From Streptomyces sp. NBC_01276 (lineage in GTDB: Bacteria > Actinomycetota > Actinomycetes > Streptomycetales > Streptomycetaceae), in NCBI RefSeq assembly GCF_041435355.1, contig NZ_CP108442.1, positions 1,984,001-2,048,000 of the forward strand: a stretch of DNA of 64,000 nt, read 5' to 3'. Of the stretch, positions 7,984 through 15,718 are shown piece by piece (the first letter of the stretch is position 1; each line of letters begins with the position of its first letter). The notes below the pieces were generated by a model, which saw only the letters and a program-made list of their open reading frames with translations, ran no database searches and was not told the origin of the DNA. The translations under genes and the position numbers were made by a program.

Positions 7984-8582
7984 CAGCGGGCGGGGGTGGC
8001 GGTCGCCGCCGTGGCTTCCGAGAGCGCCTGGGCGAAGACGAGCGTCTGGCGGACCGTCTCGGGGCCGTCGCCCGCCTCGCTGACCCGCAGGCTGAGGTCG
8101 TCGGCCGTGGAGTTGCCGGTGTAGCCGTGGTCGGAGTCGCAGTTCGGGTCGCCGCAGGCGGCGGGCTCCAGGTCGATGCGCGAGACCGCGCCCCAGCCGA
8201 TGGTCAGCACGACCTCGCGCGGCAGCTGGCCCGGGGTGTAGGACTCCGGGTTGGCCACGACGCGGCTGAGGACCACGGAGGAGATGCTGGACAGCTTGAC
8301 CGACTCGGTGGAGGTCGTCGCGTACGGGGACGGGGACCCGGCGTCGGCGGCCTGCTCGTCGGTGTGGCTGACGATGAAGCGGTTGCCGGTCAGGACCAGC
8401 ACGGTGACGTGCCGGCGCACCTCGTTGGAGTCGAAGGTGGTCTCCTGGTGGACCAGGTACGACGAGATCGGCTCGCCGCCGACGGCGGCCTCCACCGCCT
8501 CGGCCACGAGGGCCGGGTAGTAGCCGCTGCGCTCGATCGCCGCGCGGAGCAGCCCCTGGGTCGTCGTACCGGATTTCGCCAT
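7983..8582 (-). CDS. DUF5998 family protein
   Basis: The 199-residue protein begins MAKSGTTTQGLLRAAIERSGYYPALVAEAVEAAVGGEP. It contains HQETTFDSNEVRRHVTVLVLTGNRFIVSHTDE and CGDPNCDSDHGYTGNSTADD. I recognise the actinobacterial family DUF5998 but know no function. The CGDPNCDSDH cluster could bind a metal. An alternative start three codons upstream (8591) is possible. The stop overlaps the start of the phosphodiesterase gene. Confidence 0.85.
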   Translation of the reverse strand: MAKSGTTTQGLLRAAIERSGYYPALVAEAVEAAVGGEPISSYLVHQETTFDSNEVRRHVTVLVLTGNRFIVSHTDEQAADAGSPSPYATTSTESVKLSSISSVVLSRVVANPESYTPGQLPREVVLTIGWGAVSRIDLEPAACGDPNCDSDHGYTGNSTADDLSLRVSEAGDGPETVRQTLVFAQALSEATAATATPAR

Positions 8583-8629
8583 GAGGTCCATCCTAAGGCC
8601 CGTACGGCGTCCCCCTACCTGCCCGGCGC

Positions 8630-11482
8630 TCAGTAGCTGGGCAGGGTGCGCGGGCCGAGGTCGGTCCGGGCGGGCGGGTGGGCCACGCGGACGGTGGCAC
8701 TGAGCACGGAGAGGCCTTCCGCGGCGACGACGACCGGCTCCAGGGCGACCCCGGTCACCTCGGGGTGGTCGTCGACGAGCCGGGACAGGCGCAGCAGCAG
8801 TTCCTCCAGGGCGGGGGTGTCCACGGGGTCGCTGCCGCGCCAGCCGAAGAGGAGCGGAGCGGTGCGGATGGAGCGGATCAGGGCGGCCACGTCGCGGTCG
8901 GTGGCGGGTACCAGGCCGTGCGCGGTGTCGCCGAGGAGCTCGGAGGCGACCCCGGCGAGCCCGAAGGAGAGGACGGTGCCGGCCGCGGGGTCGACGACGG
9001 CGCGGACGACGGTGTCCACTCCGCGCGGGGCCATCGCCTGGACGACGGGGAGCAGCTCGCCGGGCTTGCCGAGGGCCTCGGTGAGCTCCTCGTAGGAGCG
9101 CCGCAGCTCGGTCTCGGTGGTCAGGTCGAGACGTACGCCTCCCAGGTCCGCGCGGTGGCGCAGGTGCGGGGCGGTGGTCTTGAGGGCCACCGGGTAGCCG
9201 AGGATCCGGGCCGCGCGGACGGCGGCGTCGGGGCTCGGGGCGGGCAGGACCGGCCTGACGGGGATCCCGTAGCGGCCGAGCAGGTCGCGGGCGTCGGTCT
9301 CGTCCAGGGTCAGGACGGTTCCCCCGGGGACGCCGGCCAGCAGGGTGGCGAGGCGGGCGGCGGCGCCGCTCTCGTCGATGTCCTCGTACTCGGGAACCTG
9401 TCCGGCCTCGGCGTTGGCCCGGCGCCACTCGGCGTACCGGACGGCTTCGGCGACGGCCTTCACGGCCCGCTCCGCGGCGGGGTAGGCCGGGATCCGGCGG
9501 GCGGCTTCCGCGGTGGGCTCCGGGGCGGGCGCGGCGGCCTGCGCCCGCCCCGGGGCGGTGGCGGCCGGGGTGGCGAGCGGGGCGGGGGCCGAGGCGGTCG
9601 TCGGGTCCGGCTCGGCGGGAGCGGGCGGGGCGGGGGGCGCGGCCCGGACGGCGGACAGGGCCGCGACCAGCTCGGCCAGTTCCACGTGCACCACCGCCAC
9701 GGGCTTGCCGGGCACCTCGGCCGCGGCCTGCCGCAGCGCCTCCGCGAGGTCGTCGGCGAGCGCGCGCTCGCTCACCCACGGGATGGCGTTGACGACGACG
9801 GTGTCGCAGTCGTCCGAGGCCAGGGCGGCGGACAGGGCGGCGCGGAAGTCGGCCGGGGAGGCGGCGGTGGTCAGGTCGAGCGGGGCCAGCGGGCGCAGCC
9901 CCTCGGTCAGGCAGGCGTCGTACGTGAGCACGCCGAGGGACTCGGAGTTGCCGAGGATCGCCACGCGGGGGCCCGCCGGAAGAGGCTGTCCGGCCAGCAG
10001 CAGGCCGACGTCCACGAGCTCGGTGACGGTGTCGACGCGGATGACGCCGGCCTGCCGGAGCAGGTCGGAGACGGTGGTGTCGGGGAGCCGGGTGCCGGGG
10101 ACGAGGTGTCCGGCGGGGGTGTGCCGGCCTCCGCGGGCGACGACCACCGGCTTGACGGCGGCCGTGCGGCGGGCGAGGCGGGTGAACTTGCGCGGGTTCC
10201 CCAGGGTCTCCAGGTACATGAGGGCCACATCGGTGGCCTCGTCGTCGTACCAGTACTGGAGGATGTCGTTGCCGGAGACGTCCGCCCGGTTCCCGGCGGA
10301 GACGAAGGACGACAGGCCCTCGCCGCGCCGCAGCAGGCCGGACAGCAGGGCGATCCCGATGGCTCCGGACTGGGTGAACAGGCCGATCCGTCCGCGGGCG
10401 GTGGCGGGGGCCGGGGCCAGGGAGGCGTTGAGTTCCACGGCGGGGGCGGTGTTGATCACCCCGAAGGCGTTGGGTCCGATCAGGCGCATCCCGTAGGAGC
10501 GGACCTGGCGCACCAGTTCTCGCTGGCGGGCCAGTCCGTCCGGACCGCTCTCCCCGTACCCGGCCGACAGCACCACCAGTCCCTGTACGCCGTGCTCCCC
10601 GCAGGCGGCCACCGCGTCGGGGACCCGCTCCGCGGGGACGGCGATCACGGCGAGGTCGACGGGGGCGTTGATGTCGGAGACGGTGCGGTAGGCCCGCACG
10701 CCGTCCAGCAGGTCCCCCTCCATGCCGGGGGCGCGGGCCTCGTTGACGGCGTAGAGGTGTCCGTGGAAGCCGCCGTCGCGCAGGTTGCGCAGGGCGGCGG
10801 AGCCCACGCCGGATCCGGAGCGGCTGACGCCGACCACCGCGACGGAGCCGGGGGCCAGCAGGCGCTGGACGGAACGGGCCTCGGCCCGCTGCTCGCGGGC
10901 CCGCTGGACGGCGAGGGACTCGGCGGTGGGTTCGAGGTCGAGGGTGAGGTGGACGGAACCGTCCTCGAAGCTGCGCTTCTGCTGGTAGCCGACGTCCGTG
11001 AAAACCTTGATCATCTTGGTGTTGGCGGGCAGCACCTCGGCGGCGAACCGGCGGATGCCGCGTTCGCGGGCCACGGCGCCGATGTGCTCCAGCAGGGCAG
11101 AGGCCACCCCGCGGCCCTGGTGGGCGTCCTGCACGAGGAAGGCCACCTCGGCCTCGTCGGCGGGCGCGGAGGCGGGACGGCCGTCGGGGCCGATGCGGTC
11201 GTAGCGGACGGTGGCGATGAACTCCCCGCCGATGGTCGCGGCGAGGCCGACGCGGTCGACGTAGTCGTGGTGCGTGAAGCGGTGCACGTCGCGGTCGGAG
11301 AGGCGGGGGTGGGGGGCGAAGAACCGGTAGTACTTCGACTCGTCCGAGACCTGCTCGTAGAAGCTGACCAGCCGGCCCGCGTCCTCGGTGGTGATGGGGC
11401 GGATCCGGGCGGTGCCGCCGTCGCGCAGCACGACGTCCGCTTCCCAGTGGGCCGGGTACGAGGGGTCCGACGCGGTGGTCAT
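8630..11482 (-). CDS. Bifunctional GNAT acetyltransferase / NDP-forming acyl-CoA synthetase-like protein (Pat-type)
   Basis: The 950-residue fusion has an N-terminal GNAT domain (about 10-170, with VQDAHQGRGVASALLEHIG as the acetyl-CoA loop). Next comes a CoA-binding Rossmann domain (from about 205, VAVVGVSRSGSGVGS), a succinyl-CoA-ligase-like region and, after an Ala/Pro-rich linker (about 610-680), a C-terminal ATP-grasp domain. This order matches the Streptomyces class of protein acetyltransferases with an N-terminal GNAT, which acetylate acyl-CoA synthetases. The synthetase part is often non-catalytic and sensory in that class; I could not establish this here. It heads the minus-strand run to tdk and is divergent from ptsH. 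Confidence 0.9.
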   Translation of the reverse strand: MTTASDPSYPAHWEADVVLRDGGTARIRPITTEDAGRLVSFYEQVSDESKYYRFFAPHPRLSDRDVHRFTHHDYVDRVGLAATIGGEFIATVRYDRIGPDGRPASAPADEAEVAFLVQDAHQGRGVASALLEHIGAVARERGIRRFAAEVLPANTKMIKVFTDVGYQQKRSFEDGSVHLTLDLEPTAESLAVQRAREQRAEARSVQRLLAPGSVAVVGVSRSGSGVGSAALRNLRDGGFHGHLYAVNEARAPGMEGDLLDGVRAYRTVSDINAPVDLAVIAVPAERVPDAVAACGEHGVQGLVVLSAGYGESGPDGLARQRELVRQVRSYGMRLIGPNAFGVINTAPAVELNASLAPAPATARGRIGLFTQSGAIGIALLSGLLRRGEGLSSFVSAGNRADVSGNDILQYWYDDEATDVALMYLETLGNPRKFTRLARRTAAVKPVVVARGGRHTPAGHLVPGTRLPDTTVSDLLRQAGVIRVDTVTELVDVGLLLAGQPLPAGPRVAILGNSESLGVLTYDACLTEGLRPLAPLDLTTAASPADFRAALSAALASDDCDTVVVNAIPWVSERALADDLAEALRQAAAEVPGKPVAVVHVELAELVAALSAVRAAPPAPPAPAEPDPTTASAPAPLATPAATAPGRAQAAAPAPEPTAEAARRIPAYPAAERAVKAVAEAVRYAEWRRANAEAGQVPEYEDIDESGAAARLATLLAGVPGGTVLTLDETDARDLLGRYGIPVRPVLPAPSPDAAVRAARILGYPVALKTTAPHLRHRADLGGVRLDLTTETELRRSYEELTEALGKPGELLPVVQAMAPRGVDTVVRAVVDPAAGTVLSFGLAGVASELLGDTAHGLVPATDRDVAALIRSIRTAPLLFGWRGSDPVDTPALEELLLRLSRLVDDHPEVTGVALEPVVVAAEGLSVLSATVRVAHPPARTDLGPRTLPSY

Positions 11483-11653
11483 GGGGCCACCCTAAGGGGC
11501 GATGCGCCCCGGTGGACGGGCGTGCCCGACGGGTGGGACCGCATGCGCGCGGCGAATCCGACGCACCAGGACGAACCAGTGCAAGCTGGGGAGGGTCGAA
11601 CGGCGGTGGATCCGGGCCGAAAGTCGGTCCGAGCAGTCCGGGCGTCGTGAGAG

Positions 11654-11669
11654 ACTGGTCTAGACAACC
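11654..11669. promoter_or_regulatory. DasR-type operator (dre site) upstream of ptsH
   Basis: The 16-mer ACTGGTCTAGACAACC matches the palindromic DasR consensus ACTGGTCTAGACCACT at 14 positions. It ends 23 bases before the ptsH ATG. DasR, a GlcNAc-6-P-responsive GntR regulator, is known to control the general PTS genes in Streptomyces. Binding here is inferred. Confidence 0.75.
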
Positions 11670-11692
11670 GTAAGAACCTGAAGGGCATCACC

Positions 11693-11974
11693 ATGGCAGA
11701 GCGCCGCGTCAACGTCGGCTGGGCCGAGGGCCTGCACGCTCGTCCCGCCTCGATCTTCGTCCGCGCGACGACCGCTTCCGGCGTCCCGGTGACCATCGCG
11801 AAGGCGGGCGGCGACCCCGTCAACGCCGCTTCCATGCTGGCGGTCCTGGGCCTGGGCGCCCAGGGCGGCGAGGAGATCGTGCTCGCTTCCGAGGCCGACG
11901 GCGCGGAGGCCGCCCTGGACCGCCTCGCGAAGCTGGTCGCCGAGGGCCTCGAGGAGCTCCCGGAGACCGTCTGA
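11693..11974 (+). CDS. ptsH: Phosphocarrier protein HPr
   Basis: The 93-residue protein has the active-site motif GLHARPAS with phosphoacceptor His15, and NAASMLAVLGLGA with Ser47 in the usual regulatory-serine position. HPr passes phosphate from enzyme I to sugar-specific EIIA domains of the phosphotransferase system and acts in the cytosol. It is monocistronic: a DasR-type site lies upstream and a perfect 15-bp hairpin follows the stop. The start has a GAAGGG site 8 bases upstream. Confidence 0.97.
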   Translation: MAERRVNVGWAEGLHARPASIFVRATTASGVPVTIAKAGGDPVNAASMLAVLGLGAQGGEEIVLASEADGAEAALDRLAKLVAEGLEELPETV

Positions 11975-11995
11975 CCCTTCGGGTCCGGTGCCCGT

Positions 11996-12032
11996 GAAGC
12001 CGCAGTCCCCCCACCCCGGGGACTGCGGCTTC
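11996..12032. terminator. Hairpin terminator after ptsH
   Basis: GAAGCCGCAGTCCCC (11996-12010) pairs perfectly with 12018-12032 around a 7-nt loop, 22 bases after the ptsH stop. Confidence 0.8.
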
Positions 12033-12092
12033 GCTGTTTCCCGTCCCGTCCCGGGCCGGCCGCACGCATCCGATCACACGCGTCCGATCGCC

Positions 12093-12143
12093 GGAATTCC
12101 GGCCGCAGGAATTCGGCCGGCAGAAATTCGGCCACAGGAATTC
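12093..12143. repeat. Short periodic GAATTC-containing repeats
   Basis: AATT-centred units recur at 12095, 12110, 12125 and 12139, spaced 15, 15 and 14 bases. The first two units are nearly identical (GGAATTCCGGCCGCA and GGAATTCGGCCGGCA). Looser copies follow near 12162, 12190 and 12222. They lie in the 231-bp space between the ptsH terminator and the end of the GntR gene. No gene is evident there. Confidence 0.6.
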
Positions 12144-12263
12144 GACAGGGCGCGGCGGAGGAATTTCCGGACAGCGCGACGGCCGGCGGAATTGCGCACG
12201 GCGGGAAGAGCGGGCGCACCGAATTCGCCCGCCCGGCATACCCTTTTGTATACGGGGCGTTTG

Positions 12264-12929
12264 TTAATGCCGGCCGCTCGCCGTGTGTACGGCAGGTTGC
12301 GAAGTCCTCACCCGCGGCCGGTGCGCCGCGGCCGCCCGTTCCGCGTGCAGCGCCGTGAGGGCCGCGGCCCGCTCCGCGTCCCCGCGCGCCACCGCGTCGA
12401 CGATCGCCCCGTGCTCCGCCCAGGAGTCCACGGGCCGCGCCGGGGGCTCCACCACGTACATCCAGGCGATCTTGTGCCGGGTCTGGGTCAGCAGGGCGAT
12501 CAGCCCGGGGCTCCCGGAGGCCTGGGCCAGGGTTTCGTGGAACCAGCCCCCCAGGGCCCGCAGGTCCTCCCCCTGCGCCTTGCGGGCCCGCTCCCGGCCC
12601 AGCCTGACCAGCCCGCGCAGGACCTTCAGGTGGGCCTCGGTGCGCCGGCGGGCGGCCCGTGAGGCGGCCAGCGGCTCCAGCAGCATCCGCAGCTCCAGGA
12701 GATCGGCGGCCTCCTGGGCGGTCGGCTCGGCCACGCAGGCGCCGGCGTGGCGCCGGGTGGTGACGAAGCCCTCGGACTCCAGGGTGCGCAGCGCCTCGCG
12801 GACGGGGACCCGGGAGACGCCGTAGCGGCGGGCGAGCACTTCCTCGGTCAGCCGGCCCCCCGGCCCGAAGAAACCGGAGACGATGTCGTCGCGGATCGCT
12901 GTGCATACCGCGTGCGCAGGAATACGCAA
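12264..12929 (-). CDS. GntR family transcriptional regulator, FadR (FCD) subfamily
   Basis: The 221-residue protein begins LRIPAHAVCTAIRDDIVSG and has the GntR winged helix with LTEEVLARRYGVSRVPVREALRTLESEGFV. An all-helical FCD ligand domain follows (about 85-205), with LGGWFHETLAQASGS and WAEHGAIVDAVARGD. The start is TTG at 12929, chosen because GGAGG lies 7 bases upstream and the frame farther upstream has low third-position GC. A 7-bp inverted repeat at 12981-13003 is its probable operator. The ligand, probably a small organic acid, is unknown. Confidence 0.88.
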   Translation of the reverse strand: MRIPAHAVCTAIRDDIVSGFFGPGGRLTEEVLARRYGVSRVPVREALRTLESEGFVTTRRHAGACVAEPTAQEAADLLELRMLLEPLAASRAARRRTEAHLKVLRGLVRLGRERARKAQGEDLRALGGWFHETLAQASGSPGLIALLTQTRHKIAWMYVVEPPARPVDSWAEHGAIVDAVARGDAERAAALTALHAERAAAAHRPRVRTSQPAVHTASGRH

Positions 12930-12980
12930 GGCCGGACCTCCGCTGGATTCACCGCCGGCGCCGTCGCCGGATTCTTGGCC

Positions 12981-13003
12981 GTGCTGCGACTCTATTGCAG
13001 CAC
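12981..13003. promoter_or_regulatory. Inverted-repeat operator upstream of the GntR gene
   Basis: GTGCTGC (12981-12987) and GCAGCAC (12997-13003) flank a 9-nt spacer. On the minus strand the spacer contains TAGAGT, a plausible -10 box. The site is about 50 bp upstream of the TTG start. Confidence 0.5.
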
Positions 13004-13059
13004 ACGATAATTTCCGATGACGGCCCGATATCCGAAACATTTCACTGCGGCGGGGGACG

Positions 13060-13098
13060 CGAAGAAGGCCCCGGCTCGGAGAGCCGGGGCCTTCTTCG
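13060..13098. terminator. 17-bp hairpin terminator after the M23 peptidase gene
   Basis: A perfect 17-bp stem (13060-13076 with 13082-13098) around a 5-nt loop. It lies 28 bp past the stop of the minus-strand peptidase gene and upstream of the GntR promoter. Confidence 0.8.
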
Positions 13099-13126
13099 TA
13101 CTGCGCAGGTGCGCGGTGCGTGCGGG

Positions 13127-13927
13127 TCAGATGCCGACGCCGTGCTGGCGCAGGTACGCCAGCGGGTTGATGTCCGTGCCGTACGTGGCGCCGGTGCGGG
13201 CCTCGAAGTGCAGGTGCGGGCCGCTGGAGTTGCCCGTGGAGCCCGACAGGCCGATCTGCTGGCCCGCGGTGACGCTCTCGCCGACGGAGACGTTCAGCGA
13301 GAGCAGGTGCCCGTACTGGGTGTACGTACCGTCGTTGTGCTTGATGACGATGTTGTTGCCGTACGCGCCGCCCCAGCCCGCCTCGACGATGGTGCCCGCG
13401 CCCACGGCGTGGACCGAGGTGCCCTCGTCCGCGTGGAAGTCGATGCCCGTGTGGCTGCCGGAGGACCACATGCCGCCACCCGCGCCGTACTGGGTGCTGA
13501 CGTAGGAGCCGTCGACGGGAGCCACGAAGGTGTTGAGGCGCTTGCGGGCCTCCTCGCGGGCGGCGCGCTCGGCGGCCTCGCGCTCGGACTTCTCCTTGGC
13601 CTCGGCGGCCCGCTTGGCCTCGGAGGCGCGCTGCTTGGCCTCGGCCTCGGCCTGCGCCTGGGCGGCGACGGCCTCGGCGGCGACCTGCTGGGACTCGGCC
13701 TGGACCTCGATGTCGTCCTGGAGGCCGTCGGCGACGACGACCGCGTTCTGGCCGGTGTCCTCGACGGAAGGCGCGCTGTTGTCCGCGGCGAAGGCCGGGG
13801 CTGCGACGGCGGCGACCACACCCGTGGTGGCGAGGGCGGCTATGCCGGCGTAGCCGGCGGTCTTGCGGCTCAGACGGCTGGAACCACGGTGCTTGCCGGG
13901 AGCGGCGGTACGACTGCCAAACGCCAT
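13127..13927 (-). CDS. Secreted M23 family peptidoglycan endopeptidase
   Basis: The 266-residue preprotein has a signal peptide (hydrophobic run about 26-47 ending APAFAA). An Ala/Glu-rich coiled coil follows (about 70-130). The C-terminal LytM/M23 domain carries the zinc motif SHTGIDFHAD and the HLHFE motif. This class cleaves peptidoglycan cross-bridges or stem peptides outside the cell. The mRNA leader contains a ydaO-type riboswitch (13951-14092) and the ribosome-binding site is GGAAAGGA. c-di-AMP control of cell-wall hydrolases by this riboswitch is established in Streptomyces, so this is a resuscitation- or growth-associated hydrolase. Confidence 0.93.
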   Translation of the reverse strand: MAFGSRTAAPGKHRGSSRLSRKTAGYAGIAALATTGVVAAVAAPAFAADNSAPSVEDTGQNAVVVADGLQDDIEVQAESQQVAAEAVAAQAQAEAEAKQRASEAKRAAEAKEKSEREAAERAAREEARKRLNTFVAPVDGSYVSTQYGAGGGMWSSGSHTGIDFHADEGTSVHAVGAGTIVEAGWGGAYGNNIVIKHNDGTYTQYGHLLSLNVSVGESVTAGQQIGLSGSTGNSSGPHLHFEARTGATYGTDINPLAYLRQHGVGI

Positions 13928-13950
13928 GAAGGGGCTGGTCCTTTCCTTCC

Positions 13951-14092
13951 CTCTCGCCTACCGGGTTAGCTGACGGGTTCGGAGCAGGAAGGTCTCCTAC
14001 GGGCCCCTCTTGCGAGGTGGCCCGATTCACCCCAGGGACACATGTGGGTCCCCGGCTCCCCAGGCTCGCGCCTGACGGGGACTCGGCGATCG
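13951..14092 (-). promoter_or_regulatory. c-di-AMP (ydaO/yuaA) riboswitch in the leader of the M23 gene
   Basis: Read on the minus strand, the leader holds the conserved ydaO blocks in order: CGCCGAGTCC, GGGGAGCCGGGGACCC, GGGGTGAATC, GCAAGAGGGG, GTAGGAGACCTTCCTGC, CCGAACCCGTCAGCTAACCC and GGTAGGCGAG. The terminal blocks ATCGCC and GGCGAG can form the closing P1 helix. In Streptomyces this class turns off cell-wall hydrolase genes when c-di-AMP is high. About 23 bases separate the aptamer from the start codon. Confidence 0.93.
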
Positions 14093-14142
14093 CTGTCCGG
14101 TGCCGCGAGTGCGGCGCGCACAACTGACGGACAGCAAGGGCG

Positions 14143-14172
14143 ACGCTAGGCGGATCATCAGTCGATCGCCAA
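14143..14172 (-). promoter_or_regulatory. Putative promoter of the riboswitch-M23 transcript
   Basis: On the minus strand TTGGCG (14172-14167) and TAGCGT (14148-14143) are separated by 18 bases, a good fit to an HrdB-type promoter, about 55 bases upstream of the aptamer. Confidence 0.5.
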
Positions 14173-14240
14173 ACAGACGAGCGCTTTTGTTGCGTACGCC
14201 ACACCGCATAACCGCAACCATGGCTGAAAGCGGACAAAAA

Positions 14241-14271
14241 GGGGTCCCGGCGGTGACACCGCCGGGACCCC
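14241..14271 (-). terminator. Intrinsic terminator of the M16 peptidase operon
   Basis: GGGGTCCCGGCGG (14241-14253) pairs perfectly with 14259-14271. Read on the minus strand the stem is followed by TTTTTG, an unusually good T-tract for this GC content. Confidence 0.85.
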
Positions 14272-14326
14272 TGTCACACCCCGGTGCCGGAGCGGCCCCG
14301 AAGCCCGAACACCGACGCCACGGACG

Positions 14327-15718
14327 TCAGTTGGTGACGACGGTGACCTCGCCGATGCCGAGCGCCCGCACGGGCTCCTCGATCTGCGCGGCGTCACCCA
14401 CCAGGACCGTGACGAGCCGGTCCACCGGGAAGGCGCTCACGACCGCCGAAGTGGCCTCCGCCGTACCGGTTTCGGCCAGCCGGGCGTACAACCGCGCCTG
14501 GTAGTCGTCCGGCAGCTCCTGCTCCACCTGGTCGGCGAGGGTGCCCGCGACGGACGCCGCCGTCTCGAACTTCAGCGGGGCCACGCCCACCAGGTTCTGC
14601 ACGGCCACGTCGCGTTCGGCGTCGGTCAGGCCCTCCGCGGCGAGCGTGCGCAGCACCTTCCAGAGGTCCTCCAGCGCCGGGCCGGTGTTGGGGGTGTCCA
14701 CGGACCCGCTGATGGCGAGCATCGAGGCGCCCTTGCCGTCGGCGGTGGAGCGCAGCACCTGGCCGAAGGCGCGCACCCCGTAGGTGTAGCCCTTCTCCTC
14801 GCGCAGCACCTTGTCCAGGCGGGAGGTGAGGGTGCCGCCGAGGCAGTACGTGCCGAGCACCTGGGGCGCCCAGACGATGTCGTGCCGGTCGGGACCGATC
14901 CGGCCGATCAGCAGCTGCGTCTGGACCGCTCCGGGCCGGTCCACGATGACCACGCGGCCGGTGTCGTCGGCCGTCACGGGCGGAACCGGCAGCGGTTCGG
15001 CGGAGTTCCCCGTCCAGGTGCCCAGGGTGTCGGCCAGCACGGCGTCCAGATCGATGCCGGTCAGGTCGCCGACGACCACCGCGGTGGCGGTGGCGGGGCG
15101 CACGTGGGCCTCGTAGAAGGCGCGTACGGCCGCGGAGTCGATCCGCGCGACGGTCTCCTCGGTGCCCTGGCGGGGGCGGGACATGCGCAGCGTGGCCGGA
15201 AAGAGCTCCTTGGAGAGCTGCTTGGCGGCACGGCGCTGCGGGTTGGCCAGCTCGTGCGGGATCTCGTCGAGCCGGTTGCGCACCAGGCGGTCGACCTCGT
15301 TGTCGGCGAAGGCGGGCGCGCGCAGCGCCTCGGCGAGCAGGCCGAGGGCCTTGTGCAGGCGGGAGGCGGGCACCTCCAGCGAGACCCGCAGGCCGGGGTG
15401 GTCGGCGTGCGCGTCGAGCGTGGCGCCGCAGCGCTCCAGCTCGGCGGCGAACTCCTCCGCGGTGTGCTTGTCGGTGCCCTCCGACAGGGCGCGGGCCATG
15501 ATGGTGGCCACCCCGTCGAGGCCCTGGGGCTCGGCGTCCAGCGGGGCGGCGAGGTTGACCTCGACCGCGACGACCTGCTGGCCCGGGCGGTGGCAGCGCA
15601 GCAGGGTCAGGCCGTTGGCGAGGGTGCCGCGCACGGGGGCCGGGAAGGCCCAGGGCTTGGCCTCGCCGGCCTGCGGGCGCGGGTGGAAGGTCATCGTGAC
15701 GGCTGCGGTGTCGCTCAC
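14327..15718 (-). CDS. M16 family metallopeptidase-like protein, non-catalytic partner
   Basis: The 463-residue protein has the M16 fold: an N-terminal half ending near residue 230 and a C-terminal half with GVRAFGQVL and LEDLWKVLRTLAAEGLTDAERD. It lacks the zinc-binding HxxEH motif; the equivalent region reads GVATIMARALSEGTDKHTAEEF. In this family such proteins pair with an active subunit. The GTG start at 15718 overlaps the stop of the active M16 gene (GTGA), so the two are translationally coupled and probably form a heterodimer. Confidence 0.88.
   Translation of the reverse strand: MSDTAAVTMTFHPRPQAGEAKPWAFPAPVRGTLANGLTLLRCHRPGQQVVAVEVNLAAPLDAEPQGLDGVATIMARALSEGTDKHTAEEFAAELERCGATLDAHADHPGLRVSLEVPASRLHKALGLLAEALRAPAFADNEVDRLVRNRLDEIPHELANPQRRAAKQLSKELFPATLRMSRPRQGTEETVARIDSAAVRAFYEAHVRPATATAVVVGDLTGIDLDAVLADTLGTWTGNSAEPLPVPPVTADDTGRVVIVDRPGAVQTQLLIGRIGPDRHDIVWAPQVLGTYCLGGTLTSRLDKVLREEKGYTYGVRAFGQVLRSTADGKGASMLAISGSVDTPNTGPALEDLWKVLRTLAAEGLTDAERDVAVQNLVGVAPLKFETAASVAGTLADQVEQELPDDYQARLYARLAETGTAEATSAVVSAFPVDRLVTVLVGDAAQIEEPVRALGIGEVTVVTN

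Noticed and set aside
8678..11650. 990-codon plus-strand open frame opposite the GNAT/synthetase gene
   Set aside because: Gly/Val-rich shadow of the minus-strand gene. The minus-strand product has coherent domains.
12930..13040. N-terminal extension of the GntR regulator from an ATG at 13040
   Set aside because: The extension has AT-rich third positions and covers the operator and promoter-like DNA, whereas GGAGG sits 7 bases before the TTG at 12929.
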